DNA of 6,182 bases, from NCBI GenBank assembly GCA_028279995.1, contig JANQMQ010000045.1:1-6182 (forward strand), written 5' to 3'. The notes below the pieces were generated by a model. The model saw only the letters and a program-made list of their open reading frames with translations, did no database searches and was not told the origin of the DNA. A program made the position numbers and the translations under genes. This DNA is from Candidatus Phaeomarinibacter sp. (GTDB taxonomy: Bacteria > Pseudomonadota > Alphaproteobacteria > CGMCC-115125). Of the stretch, positions 1 through 6,182 are shown piece by piece; the first letter of the stretch is position 1, and each line of letters opens with the position of its first letter.

Positions 1-734
<734 letters not shown>

Positions 735-953
735 GCCCGATTTGATCTGAGATCTTTGAAAGCGCGGCCCCAGCCGGGGCCGCGCTTTTTTCGTTCGGGT
801 TTTGGCTTACTCAAAACGCATGTTCCCGGCAGTCCGGTGCGCTTTGGGAAAAGCGTTGCCTGCGAGTTGAGGTAGATCATTCAGGTACATGAAGGGGAGG
901 CGTAGAAACGCTGCTGAGGGGGATGCAATTGGAACCCAAGAAAGGAGTTCACC
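735..953. other. mdh to small-gene intergenic region
   Basis: Apart from the mdh terminator at 759-791 and the Shine-Dalgarno at 942-947, I see no gene and no convincing promoter here. TTG-type -35-like hexamers occur (for example TTGCCT at 856-861) but none has a good -10 partner at 16-18 bases. Because the terminator closes mdh, a promoter for the downstream small gene must be expected between about 792 and 930, possibly read by an alternative sigma factor. Confidence 0.5.
759..791 (+). terminator. Rho-independent terminator of mdh
   Basis: A perfect 13-bp stem (left arm 759-771, right arm 776-788, GC-rich core GCGCGGCCCC) closes a four-base loop AGCC. The run of six T at 786-791 overlaps the outer A-T pairs. 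It starts 24 bases after the mdh stop codon. Stem quality and T-run are textbook, so most mdh transcripts should end here. Confidence 0.93.
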
Positions 954-1370
954 ATGCGTACTCACATTGCATCTTTAGTTCTGACAGCCGCTTTCGCCCT
1001 TGGATTTTCAGGGCCTGCACAGGCGGATAACTTCATCCCGGGTCACCTCGTGGCTGAACAGGTGGTGGGCAACACCGTCGAGGGGCGCTATCGCTCCTGC
1101 GCAGCCCCCCGGAAAGATTTTTTCGAGCATTACAAGGCTGACGGCACGTTCCACGGCAAGGAGCGCGACTGCGGTATGGCCGGCAACTGGGATACCTATG
1201 TCGGCAAGTGGTCAGTGGAAGAGGGCAGATTCTGTGTTTATCCGGGCTCTGACCGTCAAAGCGGCTGCTTCAACTATATCGAAGGCGAGGACGGCAAACT
1301 GGTCCGCTCCGGTCAGACAGCGGACACCGTCGAATTCATCATCGTCGAAGGCAACCCGGAAAACCTGTAA
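954..1370 (+). CDS. Hypothetical exported protein with four cysteines
   Basis: I do not recognise a named family. The 138-residue product begins with a Sec-type signal peptide: short basic start (MRTH), a hydrophobic stretch at about 5-18, then GPAQA with predicted cleavage between A24 and D25, leaving about 114 residues in the periplasm or outside. There is no lipobox, so it is probably not a lipoprotein. The mature part has four Cys (49, 73, 94, 105), an even number that could form two disulfides. It also has repeated aromatic/Gly features such as HYKADGTFHG (59-68), GKWSVEEGRFCVY (84-96) and a Cys at 105. The pattern 'dG.w...W.v.dgrfC.y...C' recalls small beta-rich secreted proteins of alphaproteobacteria (DUF995-like), but this is a loose resemblance only. 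The ATG is chosen because AAGGAG (942-947) lies six bases before it and the signal peptide starts directly. It lies between two terminators and so is probably monocistronic. Confidence 0.85.
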   Translation: MRTHIASLVLTAAFALGFSGPAQADNFIPGHLVAEQVVGNTVEGRYRSCAAPRKDFFEHYKADGTFHGKERDCGMAGNWDTYVGKWSVEEGRFCVYPGSDRQSGCFNYIEGEDGKLVRSGQTADTVEFIIVEGNPENL

Positions 1371-1408
1371 TCCGGCTCCGAAACGACTAGCTACATCGTG
1401 AACCAGAG

Positions 1409-1436
1409 AAGGGCAGCCAAAGGGCTGCCCTTTTTT
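1409..1436 (+). terminator. Rho-independent terminator of the small exported-protein gene
   Basis: A perfect stem (left arm 1409-1418, right arm 1423-1432; core GGGCAGCC / GGCTGCCC) with a four-base loop AAAG is followed by a T-run that overlaps the outer A-T pairs (1431-1436). It begins 38 bases after the stop at 1370 and lies well before sucC, so it separates the small gene from the suc operon. Confidence 0.93.
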
Positions 1437-1473
1437 GATTGTGTGGACTTTAGGTTTTCAGCGGCGGAGACCT

Positions 1474-1500
1474 TTGGCGCGGCTGACTGCAATGCTATAC
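1474..1500 (+). promoter_or_regulatory. Candidate promoter for sucCD(A)
   Basis: A promoter is required between the terminator ending at 1436 and sucC. The best match I can see is TTGGCG at 1474-1479 with a TATA-like -10 (CTATAC 1495-1500, or TATACG 1496-1501; spacer 15-16 bases). CTATAC resembles the CTATAT-like -10 typical of alphaproteobacterial housekeeping promoters. The spacing is slightly short, so the assignment is tentative. Transcription would begin near 1507, giving a leader of about 70 bases. Confidence 0.4.
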
Positions 1501-1501
1501 G

Positions 1502-1523
1502 GGAGAACGAATCCTAGTTCTCC
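1502..1523. promoter_or_regulatory. Dyad at the probable sucC transcription start, enclosing a GANTC site
   Basis: GGAGAAC (1502-1508) and GTTCTCC (1517-1523) are perfect inverted repeats with an 8-base centre. The centre contains GAATC (1509-1513), a match to GANTC, the target of the alphaproteobacterial CcrM methyltransferase. It sits immediately after the candidate -10, so it could be an operator or a 5'-end mRNA hairpin. There is no T-run, so it is not an obvious terminator. Confidence 0.4.
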
Positions 1524-1530
1524 TTCCACT

Positions 1531-1554
1531 TGGAAACTTGATGAGTTCCATCAA
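1531..1554 (+). promoter_or_regulatory. Overlapping, mutually exclusive small hairpins in the sucC leader
   Basis: Two pairings compete. In A, TGGAAACT (1531-1538) pairs with AGTTCCA (1544-1550) with one bulged A. In B, TTGATG (1538-1543) pairs perfectly with CATCAA (1549-1554) around a five-base loop. They share bases 1538, 1544-1550 and so cannot form together. They end 24 bases before the sucC start codon. The stems are short and AT-rich; whether they matter in vivo is unknown. Confidence 0.3.
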
Positions 1555-1578
1555 ATTTCCCCAGCCAGTCGGAAAAAC

Positions 1579-2748
1579 ATGAACATCCACGAGTATCAGG
1601 CCAAAGGCGTGCTCGCAGGCTTCGGCGTGCCGGTTGCCCAGGGCAAGCCTGCCTTCTCCGTCGATGAGGCGGTCAAGGTTGCAGAAGACATGGGCGGTCC
1701 CGTCTGGGTCGTCAAAGCGCAGATCCATGCAGGCGGCCGCGGCAAGGGCGGCGGCGTCAAGGTGGTGAAATCCATCGATGATGTCCGCGCCGAAGCGGAA
1801 CGCATGCTCGGCATGACGCTCGTCACGCACCAGACCGGCCCGGAAGGCAAGCTGGTGCAGCGCCTTTACGTGGAAGAAGGCTCCGACATTGATCGCGAGC
1901 TTTATCTCTCACTACTGGTGGACCGTGAGACCAGCCGGGTCGCCTTTGTGGCGTCCACGGAAGGCGGCATGAACATCGAGGAAGTGGCGGAAGAAACACC
2001 TGAAAAGATCCACACCATTGATGTGGACCCGGCCTCAGGCTTCATGCCGTTCCATGGCCGCGCACTGGCCGCAGCCCTTCAGCTCAAGGGCGCGGAAGCG
2101 AAGGCGGGCGCCAAGCTCTTCAAGGGTCTCTACGATGCCTTCATCGGCACCGACGCCAGCCTGGTTGAAATCAACCCGCTGGTGGTGACCAAGGGCGGGG
2201 ACGTGCTCTGCCTCGACGCGAAGATGAATTTCGACTCAAACGCGCTCTACCGGCACAAGGAAATTGCAGACCTGCATGACCCGGCAGAAGAAGAAGCTGC
2301 CGAGCTTGAAGCTGCCAAATATGATCTCTCCTACGTCAAGCTCGATGGGACCATCGGCTGCATGGTCAACGGTGCTGGCCTTGCCATGGCGACCATGGAC
2401 ATTATCAAGCTCTACGGCGAAGAGCCTGCCAACTTCCTGGATGTGGGTGGCGGCGCCACCAAGGAGAAGGTGACGGAAGCCTTCAAGATCATCCTGTCTG
2501 ACCCGGCTGTTGAGGGCATTCTGGTCAACATCTTCGGGGGCATCATGCGCTGCGACATCATTGCGGAAGGCGTGATTGCTGCGGCCAAGGAAACGGACCT
2601 CAAGGTTCCTCTCGTGGTGCGCCTCGAAGGCACCAATGTCGAGCTTGGCAAGCAGATCATGGCCGATAGCGGCCTTGCCATTATTCCAGCCGACGATCTG
2701 GCGGATGCCGCCGAGAAGATCGTCAAAGCCGTAAAGGAGGCCAAGTAG
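1579..2748 (+). CDS. sucC: Succinyl-CoA synthetase (ADP-forming) beta subunit
   Basis: The nucleotide-binding subunit of succinate-CoA ligase, which with SucD converts succinyl-CoA, ADP/GDP and phosphate to succinate, CoA and ATP/GTP in the cytoplasm. The 389 residues match the usual length of about 388-400. The start is the ATG giving MNIHEYQAK, the classic SucC N-terminus; the frame stays open further upstream but that part runs through the previous terminator and is not coding. An ATP-grasp domain fills about 1-240: GGRGKGG at 52-58, and the Mg/nucleotide ligands E197 and N199 in LVEINPLV plus D213 in LDAKMNF. The CoA-ligase domain fills about 250-389: N264 in [12 protein letters not shown] at 290-293, NIFGGIM at 318-324 and LEGTNVE at 349-355. 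The Shine-Dalgarno is weak (only CGGAA at 1570-1574). The stop TAG is followed at once by the sucD ATG, so the two subunits are translationally linked. Whether ATP or GTP is preferred cannot be read safely. Confidence 0.98.
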   Translation: MNIHEYQAKGVLAGFGVPVAQGKPAFSVDEAVKVAEDMGGPVWVVKAQIHAGGRGKGGGVKVVKSIDDVRAEAERMLGMTLVTHQTGPEGKLVQRLYVEEGSDIDRELYLSLLVDRETSRVAFVASTEGGMNIEEVAEETPEKIHTIDVDPASGFMPFHGRALAAALQLKGAEAKAGAKLFKGLYDAFIGTDASLVEINPLVVTKGGDVLCLDAKMNFDSNALYRHKEIADLHDPAEEEAAELEAAKYDLSYVKLDGTIGCMVNGAGLAMATMDIIKLYGEEPANFLDVGGGATKEKVTEAFKIILSDPAVEGILVNIFGGIMRCDIIAEGVIAAAKETDLKVPLVVRLEGTNVELGKQIMADSGLAIIPADDLADAAEKIVKAVKEAK

Positions 2749-3624
2749 ATGGCCGTCCTCATTGACAGCAATACCAAAGTCATCACCCAGGGCTTCACAG
2801 GTGCTCAGGGTACGTTCCATTCGGAAACCGCTATTGAGTATGGCACCAAGCTTGTCGGCGGCGTGACGCCGGGCAAGGGCGGGACCAAGCATCTCGACCT
2901 TCCGGTCTTCGACACCGTCGGCGAAGCCGTTGAAGCGACCGGTGCGGATGCCACCATGATCTATGTGCCGCCGCCCTTCGCGGCTGACGCGATCCTGGAA
3001 GCGATCGATGCTGAAATTCCGCTCGCGGTCTGCATCACTGAGGGCATTCCCGTGCTCGACATGGTGAAGGTCAAGAAGGCGCTATGTGGCTCCAAGACAC
3101 GGCTTGTTGGTCCCAACTGCCCCGGCGTGATCACGCCGGGCGAATGCAAGATCGGCATCATGCCCGGCCACATTCACAAGCCCGGCACGGTCGGCATCGT
3201 GTCGCGCTCCGGCACGCTGACCTATGAAGCGGTGGGCCAGACGACGGCCGCCGGCCTTGGCCAGACCACCTGCATCGGCATTGGTGGTGACCCGGTGAAC
3301 GGCACCAACTTCATTGATTGCCTCGACATGTTCCTGGGTGACGACAAGACCGAATCCATCATCATGATTGGTGAGATTGGCGGCTCCGCTGAAGAGGATG
3401 CTGCCGAGTTCCTGAAACAGTCCAAGACCAAGAAGCCGGTTGTGGGCTTCATTGCCGGTGTCACAGCGCCTCCGGGTCGCCGCATGGGCCATGCGGGCGC
3501 CATCATTTCCGGTGGTAAGGGCGATGCGGCCAGCAAGATCGAGGCAATGAAATCGGCAGGCATCACTGTGTCGCCGTCACCGGCTGCTCTGGGCTCCACA
3601 CTGGTGGATGTCCTCAAGGGCTAA
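2749..3624 (+). CDS. sucD: Succinyl-CoA synthetase alpha subunit
   Basis: The CoA-binding and phosphohistidine-carrying subunit, partner of SucC. It has 291 residues, normal for the family. CoA-binding Rossmann part: [11 protein letters not shown] at 15-25 and GVTPGKGG at 38-45. Further conserved elements are ITEGIPV at 96-102, GPNCPG at 121-126 (Cys124 near the CoA thiol), SRSGTLTYE at 152-160, and [12 protein letters not shown] at 208-219 with E209, which contacts the active-site His. The phosphorylated residue is H248 in GRRMGHAGA (243-251). The start codon follows the sucC stop with zero spacing. A very strong Shine-Dalgarno AAAGGAGG (2733-2740, inside the sucC 3' end, eight bases before ATG) sets this start and contrasts with the weak site of sucC, which may favour equimolar subunits. 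It ends in TAA; the spacer behind it holds a TTAA box and a long hairpin. Confidence 0.98.
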   Translation: MAVLIDSNTKVITQGFTGAQGTFHSETAIEYGTKLVGGVTPGKGGTKHLDLPVFDTVGEAVEATGADATMIYVPPPFAADAILEAIDAEIPLAVCITEGIPVLDMVKVKKALCGSKTRLVGPNCPGVITPGECKIGIMPGHIHKPGTVGIVSRSGTLTYEAVGQTTAAGLGQTTCIGIGGDPVNGTNFIDCLDMFLGDDKTESIIMIGEIGGSAEEDAAEFLKQSKTKKPVVGFIAGVTAPPGRRMGHAGAIISGGKGDAASKIEAMKSAGITVSPSPAALGSTLVDVLKG

Positions 3625-3633
3625 AGGGCTTCG

Positions 3634-3648
3634 TTAAGAGACTATTAA
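3634..3648. promoter_or_regulatory. TTAA-N7-TTAA box (CtrA-like site) after sucD
   Basis: TTAA (3634-3637) and TTAA (3645-3648) are separated by exactly seven bases, the full consensus spacing of the alphaproteobacterial cell-cycle regulator CtrA. It lies 10 bases after the sucD stop and three bases before the long hairpin. All eight key bases match. Such a site in GC-rich DNA is uncommon but can arise by chance, and this one is far (about 200 bases) upstream of sucA. Confidence 0.35.
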
Positions 3649-3650
3649 GG

Positions 3651-3690
3651 CTGACCCTGCAAACACCGGATTGCGGTTTTGCAGGGTCAG
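3651..3690 (+). promoter_or_regulatory. Long hairpin in the sucD-sucA spacer (weak terminator or processing/stability element)
   Basis: A perfect 13-bp stem (CTGACCCTGCAAA at 3651-3663 with its complement at 3678-3690) continues, after one bulged C (3664), into a 4-bp inner stem ACCG/CGGT (3665-3668/3674-3677) with a five-base loop GATTG. In all 17 pairs. It begins 27 bases after the sucD stop. What follows (TATTTCTC) is only a weak U-tract, so full rho-independent termination is doubtful. Partial attenuation of read-through into sucA, or protection of the sucCD mRNA 3' end, fits better. Confidence 0.7.
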
Positions 3691-3725
3691 TATTTCTCAG
3701 AATGTCACTGGAATTTGGGGCATTT

Positions 3726-3767
3726 TGAATGGCGCGTTAACCAAACCCGTGCGAAGCTGCGCATAAT
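3726..3767 (+). promoter_or_regulatory. Possible internal promoter for sucA with a near-match CtrA box
   Basis: TGAA-N7-TTAACC (3726-3742; seven of eight key bases of TTAA-N7-TTAA) is followed 19 bases later by CATAAT (3762-3767), one mismatch from the TATAAT -10 consensus. CtrA-activated promoters typically have the box overlapping the -35, which would fit this layout. There is no good conventional -35 at 16-18 bases. The resulting leader to sucA would be about 70 bases. Tentative. Confidence 0.25.
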
Positions 3768-3790
3768 TGGGGGCTTTTGGTAACTGAAAG

Positions 3791-3830
3791 CGCGCGGGCC
3801 GATCGCCCCACAGCACCTTGCGGCCGCGCG
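3791..3830 (+). promoter_or_regulatory. GC hairpin abutting the sucA ribosome binding site
   Basis: CGCGCGGGCCG (3791-3801) can pair with CGGCCGCGCG (3821-3830): ten G-C pairs with a single bulged G and a 19-base loop. The last paired base touches the Shine-Dalgarno (GGAG 3831-3834, seven bases before ATG). A stem this stable next to the ribosome site could reduce or gate translation of sucA. The pairing is seen directly; the role is inferred. Confidence 0.45.
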
Positions 3831-3841
3831 GGAGCGAAAAA

Positions 3842-6182
3842 ATGGCAGATGGCTCGGGACGTCAGCGGACGCCTGCAAATGAAGCCTTTGACGAGACGTC
3901 ATTTCTCTATGGCGGCAACGCCCAATATCTTGAACAGATGCACCATCGCTATACACAGAACCCCAGTTCTGTGGATGCGCGCCTGCGGGCCTATTTTGAC
4001 GGTCTGAAGGATGATCCGGGTGCGGTTGAAACCGAAGCGACGGGCCCGTCCTGGGCGCGGTCCGACTGGCCGCCGCTTGCCAATGGTGATCTTGTCTCTG
4101 CCCTTGATGCCAACTGGGGTGAAACCGAAGCGCATCTGAAAGGCAAAATCGAGGGCAAGGCGTCCAGCGCCGGGGTCAGTCTCTCCGACGAACAGGTCCG
4201 GTCGGCCACCCTCGATTCCATCCGCGCGATCATGATGATCCGTGCCTATCGTATTCGTGGCCATCTCATCGCCAAGCTGGACCCGCTGAATATCGAGCCG
4301 CCGAAAAACCATCCGGAGCTTGATCCCCGGTCGTATGGCTTTGACGACGGAGACATGGACCGTCCGATTTTCATCGACAACGTGCTGGGTCTGGAGACCG
4401 CCACCATCAACGAGATGATGGAAATCCTGTGGCGCACCTATTGCGACACGATCGGCGTCGAGTTCATGCACATTGCCGACCCGGAACAGAAGGGCTGGAT
4501 CCAGGAACGGATTGAGGGCCGCGGCAAGGAAGTGGCCTTCACCGACATGGGCAAGAAGGCGATCCTTCAAAAGCTCATCGAGTCGGAGGGCTTCGAGAAA
4601 TTCCTGCACGTCAAATACACAGGCACCAAGCGCTTCGGCCTTGATGGGGGCGAAAGCCTGATCCCTGCCATGGAGCAGATCATCAAGCGCGGCGGCAATA
4701 TGGGCCTTGAGGAAATCGTCCTCGGCATGCCGCACCGTGGTCGCCTCAACGTGCTGTCGACCGTCATGGGCAAGCCCTATCAGGCGATCTTTCATGAGTT
4801 CAAAGGCGGGTCCGTCAATCCGGAAGACATCGCCGGCTCCGGGGACGTGAAGTATCATCTGGGTACGTCGTCAGACCGTGAGTTCGACGGCAACAAGGTT
4901 CACCTGTCGCTGACGGCCAACCCGTCTCACCTTGAGGCGGTAAACCCGGTCGTGCTCGGCAAGGCACGCGCCAAGCAGGACATGCAGCACAACCGCGACC
5001 GCACCAAGGTCATGCCTATCCTGCTGCACGGTGATGCGGCCTTCGCAGGTCAGGGCATCGTGGCGGAGTGCTTCGGCCTGTCCCAGCTCAAAGGCGGTCG
5101 CAATGGCGGCACCATCCATTTCATCGTCAACAACCAGATCGGCTTTACGACGAGCCCGCGTTTCTCGCGCTCGTCGCCCTATCCGTCTGACGTTGCCAAG
5201 ATGGTGCAGGCGCCGATCTTCCATGTGAACGGGGATGACCCGGAAGCGGTGGTCCATGTGGCCAAGATTGCGACCGAGTTCCGCCAGACATTCGGTGCCG
5301 ATGTCGTGATCGACATGTTCTGCTACCGCCGGTTCGGGCACAACGAGGGCGACGAGCCCATGTTCACCCAACCCTTGATGTACAAGACCATCAAGAAGCA
5401 ACCGACGACGCTGCAGATATATTCCGAGCGCCTGATTGCCGAAGGTCTTGTCACGCAGGAAGAAGTCGACGGCATGAAGGAAAGCTTCAACGCCATGCTG
5501 TCGGAAGCGTTCGACACCGCGGACAATTTCCGTTCCAACAAGGCGGACTGGCTAGATGGCCGCTGGAGCGGTCTCTCTGTAGCCGAAGGGGAGGCGCGTC
5601 GCGGTGAGACGGCTGTCGCTGTCGAGAAGCTGCAGGCGATCGGTACCAAGCTTGCAACCATTCCTGAAGAGGTGAATGCGCACCGGACGCTCTCGCGTGT
5701 GTTCAAGGCCCGTATGGAAGCTGTGAAAGCCGGTGAGGGCATCGACTGGGCTACGGCCGAGTCGCTAGCATTCGGATCGCTGATTGATGAAGGCTTTCCG
5801 GTTCGTCTGGTGGGGCAGGACTCCACGCGCGGGACCTTCTCGCAGCGTCACTCCGCCATCATCGACCAGGAAACCGAAGAGCGGTACATGCCGCTCAACA
5901 ACCTGAAAGACGGCCAGGCTGAGTACGACGTGGTCGATTCCATGCTCTCGGAAGCTGCGGTGCTTGGCTATGAATATGGCTACTCGCTGGCCGAGCCGAA
6001 TGCACTGGTGCTGTGGGAGGCGCAGTTTGGTGACTTCGCCAACGGTGCACAGGTCATCATCGACCAGTTCATTTCGTCCGGTGAGCGCAAATGGCTGCGC
6101 ATGTCGGGTCTCGTGATGCTTCTGCCGCATGGGTATGAAGGCCAGGGTCTGGAGCATTCCTCGGCCCGCCTTGAGCGCTACC
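3842..6182 (+). CDS. sucA: 2-oxoglutarate dehydrogenase E1 component (3' truncated by window edge)
   Basis: ThDP-dependent E1 subunit of the 2-oxoglutarate dehydrogenase complex: decarboxylates 2-oxoglutarate and transfers the succinyl group to the lipoyl group of E2 (SucB). The frame is open from the ATG to the last base, 780 complete codons with no stop; the family is about 930-1000 residues, so roughly the last 200 are missing. In order: N-terminal segment FLYGGNAQYLEQM at 21-33 followed by SSVDARLRAYF (E2-contact helix region); GMPHRGRLNVL at 295-305 with H298; TANPSHLEAVNPV at 358-370 with H363; the ThDP motif from GD (397-398) through AFAGQGIVAE to NN (429-430); RRFGHNEGDEP at 496-506; the transketolase-like C-terminal half with GQDSTRGTFSQRH at 658-670, and PHGYEGQGLEHSS at 762-774 near the edge. 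GGGAG (3830-3834) seven bases upstream supports the start; a TTG further up in frame lies inside the hairpin loop and is unlikely. No in-frame stop or frameshift is seen. Confidence 0.97.
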   Translation, partial: MADGSGRQRTPANEAFDETSFLYGGNAQYLEQMHHRYTQNPSSVDARLRAYFDGLKDDPGAVETEATGPSWARSDWPPLANGDLVSALDANWGETEAHLKGKIEGKASSAGVSLSDEQVRSATLDSIRAIMMIRAYRIRGHLIAKLDPLNIEPPKNHPELDPRSYGFDDGDMDRPIFIDNVLGLETATINEMMEILWRTYCDTIGVEFMHIADPEQKGWIQERIEGRGKEVAFTDMGKKAILQKLIESEGFEKFLHVKYTGTKRFGLDGGESLIPAMEQIIKRGGNMGLEEIVLGMPHRGRLNVLSTVMGKPYQAIFHEFKGGSVNPEDIAGSGDVKYHLGTSSDREFDGNKVHLSLTANPSHLEAVNPVVLGKARAKQDMQHNRDRTKVMPILLHGDAAFAGQGIVAECFGLSQLKGGRNGGTIHFIVNNQIGFTTSPRFSRSSPYPSDVAKMVQAPIFHVNGDDPEAVVHVAKIATEFRQTFGADVVIDMFCYRRFGHNEGDEPMFTQPLMYKTIKKQPTTLQIYSERLIAEGLVTQEEVDGMKESFNAMLSEAFDTADNFRSNKADWLDGRWSGLSVAEGEARRGETAVAVEKLQAIGTKLATIPEEVNAHRTLSRVFKARMEAVKAGEGIDWATAESLAFGSLIDEGFPVRLVGQDSTRGTFSQRHSAIIDQETEERYMPLNNLKDGQAEYDVVDSMLSEAAVLGYEYGYSLAEPNALVLWEAQFGDFANGAQVIIDQFISSGERKWLRMSGLVMLLPHGYEGQGLEHSSARLERY

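Noticed and set aside
852..912. Inverted repeat AGCGTT / AACGCT upstream of the small exported-protein gene
   Set aside because: Only six base pairs across a loop of about 50 bases; expected by chance.
1000..1401. Second plus-strand frame overlapping the small exported-protein gene
   Set aside because: It lacks a ribosome site and the composition (Arg/Ser/Pro/Thr-rich) is typical of an out-of-frame shadow; the 954 frame has a signal peptide and strong Shine-Dalgarno.
1435..1578. Upstream extension of sucC (48 extra residues from a TTG)
   Set aside because: The extension begins in the T-run of the preceding terminator and covers the probable promoter; the family N-terminus MNIHEYQAK begins at 1579.
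2236..2892. Minus-strand open frame of 218 codons opposite sucC/sucD
   Set aside because: It spans the junction of two certain genes, has no ribosome site I can see and its translation resembles no family; it is a codon-bias shadow.
3899..4858. A long minus-strand open frame (319 codons) opposite sucA, and others at 4871-5401, 5323-5826 and 5765-6157
   Set aside because: The plus strand in this span encodes an unmistakable, uninterrupted 2-oxoglutarate dehydrogenase E1. The minus frames show no recognisable domain, and long antisense frames are common in GC-rich genes. sucA has no stop codon inside the window and is easily overlooked if only closed frames are considered.

Overview
The window is a stretch of core TCA-cycle genes, all on the plus strand, from an alphaproteobacterium. 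The order mdh - (small gene) - sucC - sucD - sucA is the arrangement known from Rhizobiales, Rhodospirillales and relatives. The proteins also look alphaproteobacterial: an LDH-like malate dehydrogenase with the PRKPGMSR specificity loop, and an E1o N-terminus of the type 'FLYGGNAQYLEQM'. The DNA is fairly GC-rich by eye, with the G/C-ending codons expected for such a genome. I cannot name the genus.

Layout: (1) 1-734, 3' three-quarters of mdh (5' end cut by the window edge), closed by a strong intrinsic terminator at 759-791. (2) 954-1370, a 138-residue exported protein of unknown function with four cysteines, its own strong Shine-Dalgarno and its own terminator at 1409-1436. (3) 1437-1578, a leader with a candidate promoter and several dyads. 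(4) sucC (1579-2748) and sucD (2749-3624), directly abutting with no base between stop and start. (5) 3625-3841, a 217-base spacer holding a TTAA-N7-TTAA box, a long interrupted hairpin and a GC hairpin touching the sucA ribosome binding site. (6) sucA from 3842, open through the last base of the window (780 codons visible, C-terminus cut off). sucB and lpd probably follow outside the window, by analogy with related genomes.

Together, SucA (E1 of the 2-oxoglutarate dehydrogenase complex) helps make succinyl-CoA. SucCD converts this to succinate with substrate-level phosphorylation, and Mdh regenerates oxaloacetate. The two terminators suggest three transcription units in the first half: the end of mdh, the small secreted protein alone, and sucCD(A...). 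The sucD-sucA spacer suggests that sucA expression is set partly independently of sucCD.

I see no mobile element, CRISPR array, tRNA/rRNA gene or defence system. The coding part is ordinary housekeeping. The points worth a second look are the small Cys4 secreted protein placed inside the TCA locus and the structured non-coding spacers before sucC and sucA. I found no convincing evidence of an undescribed system.
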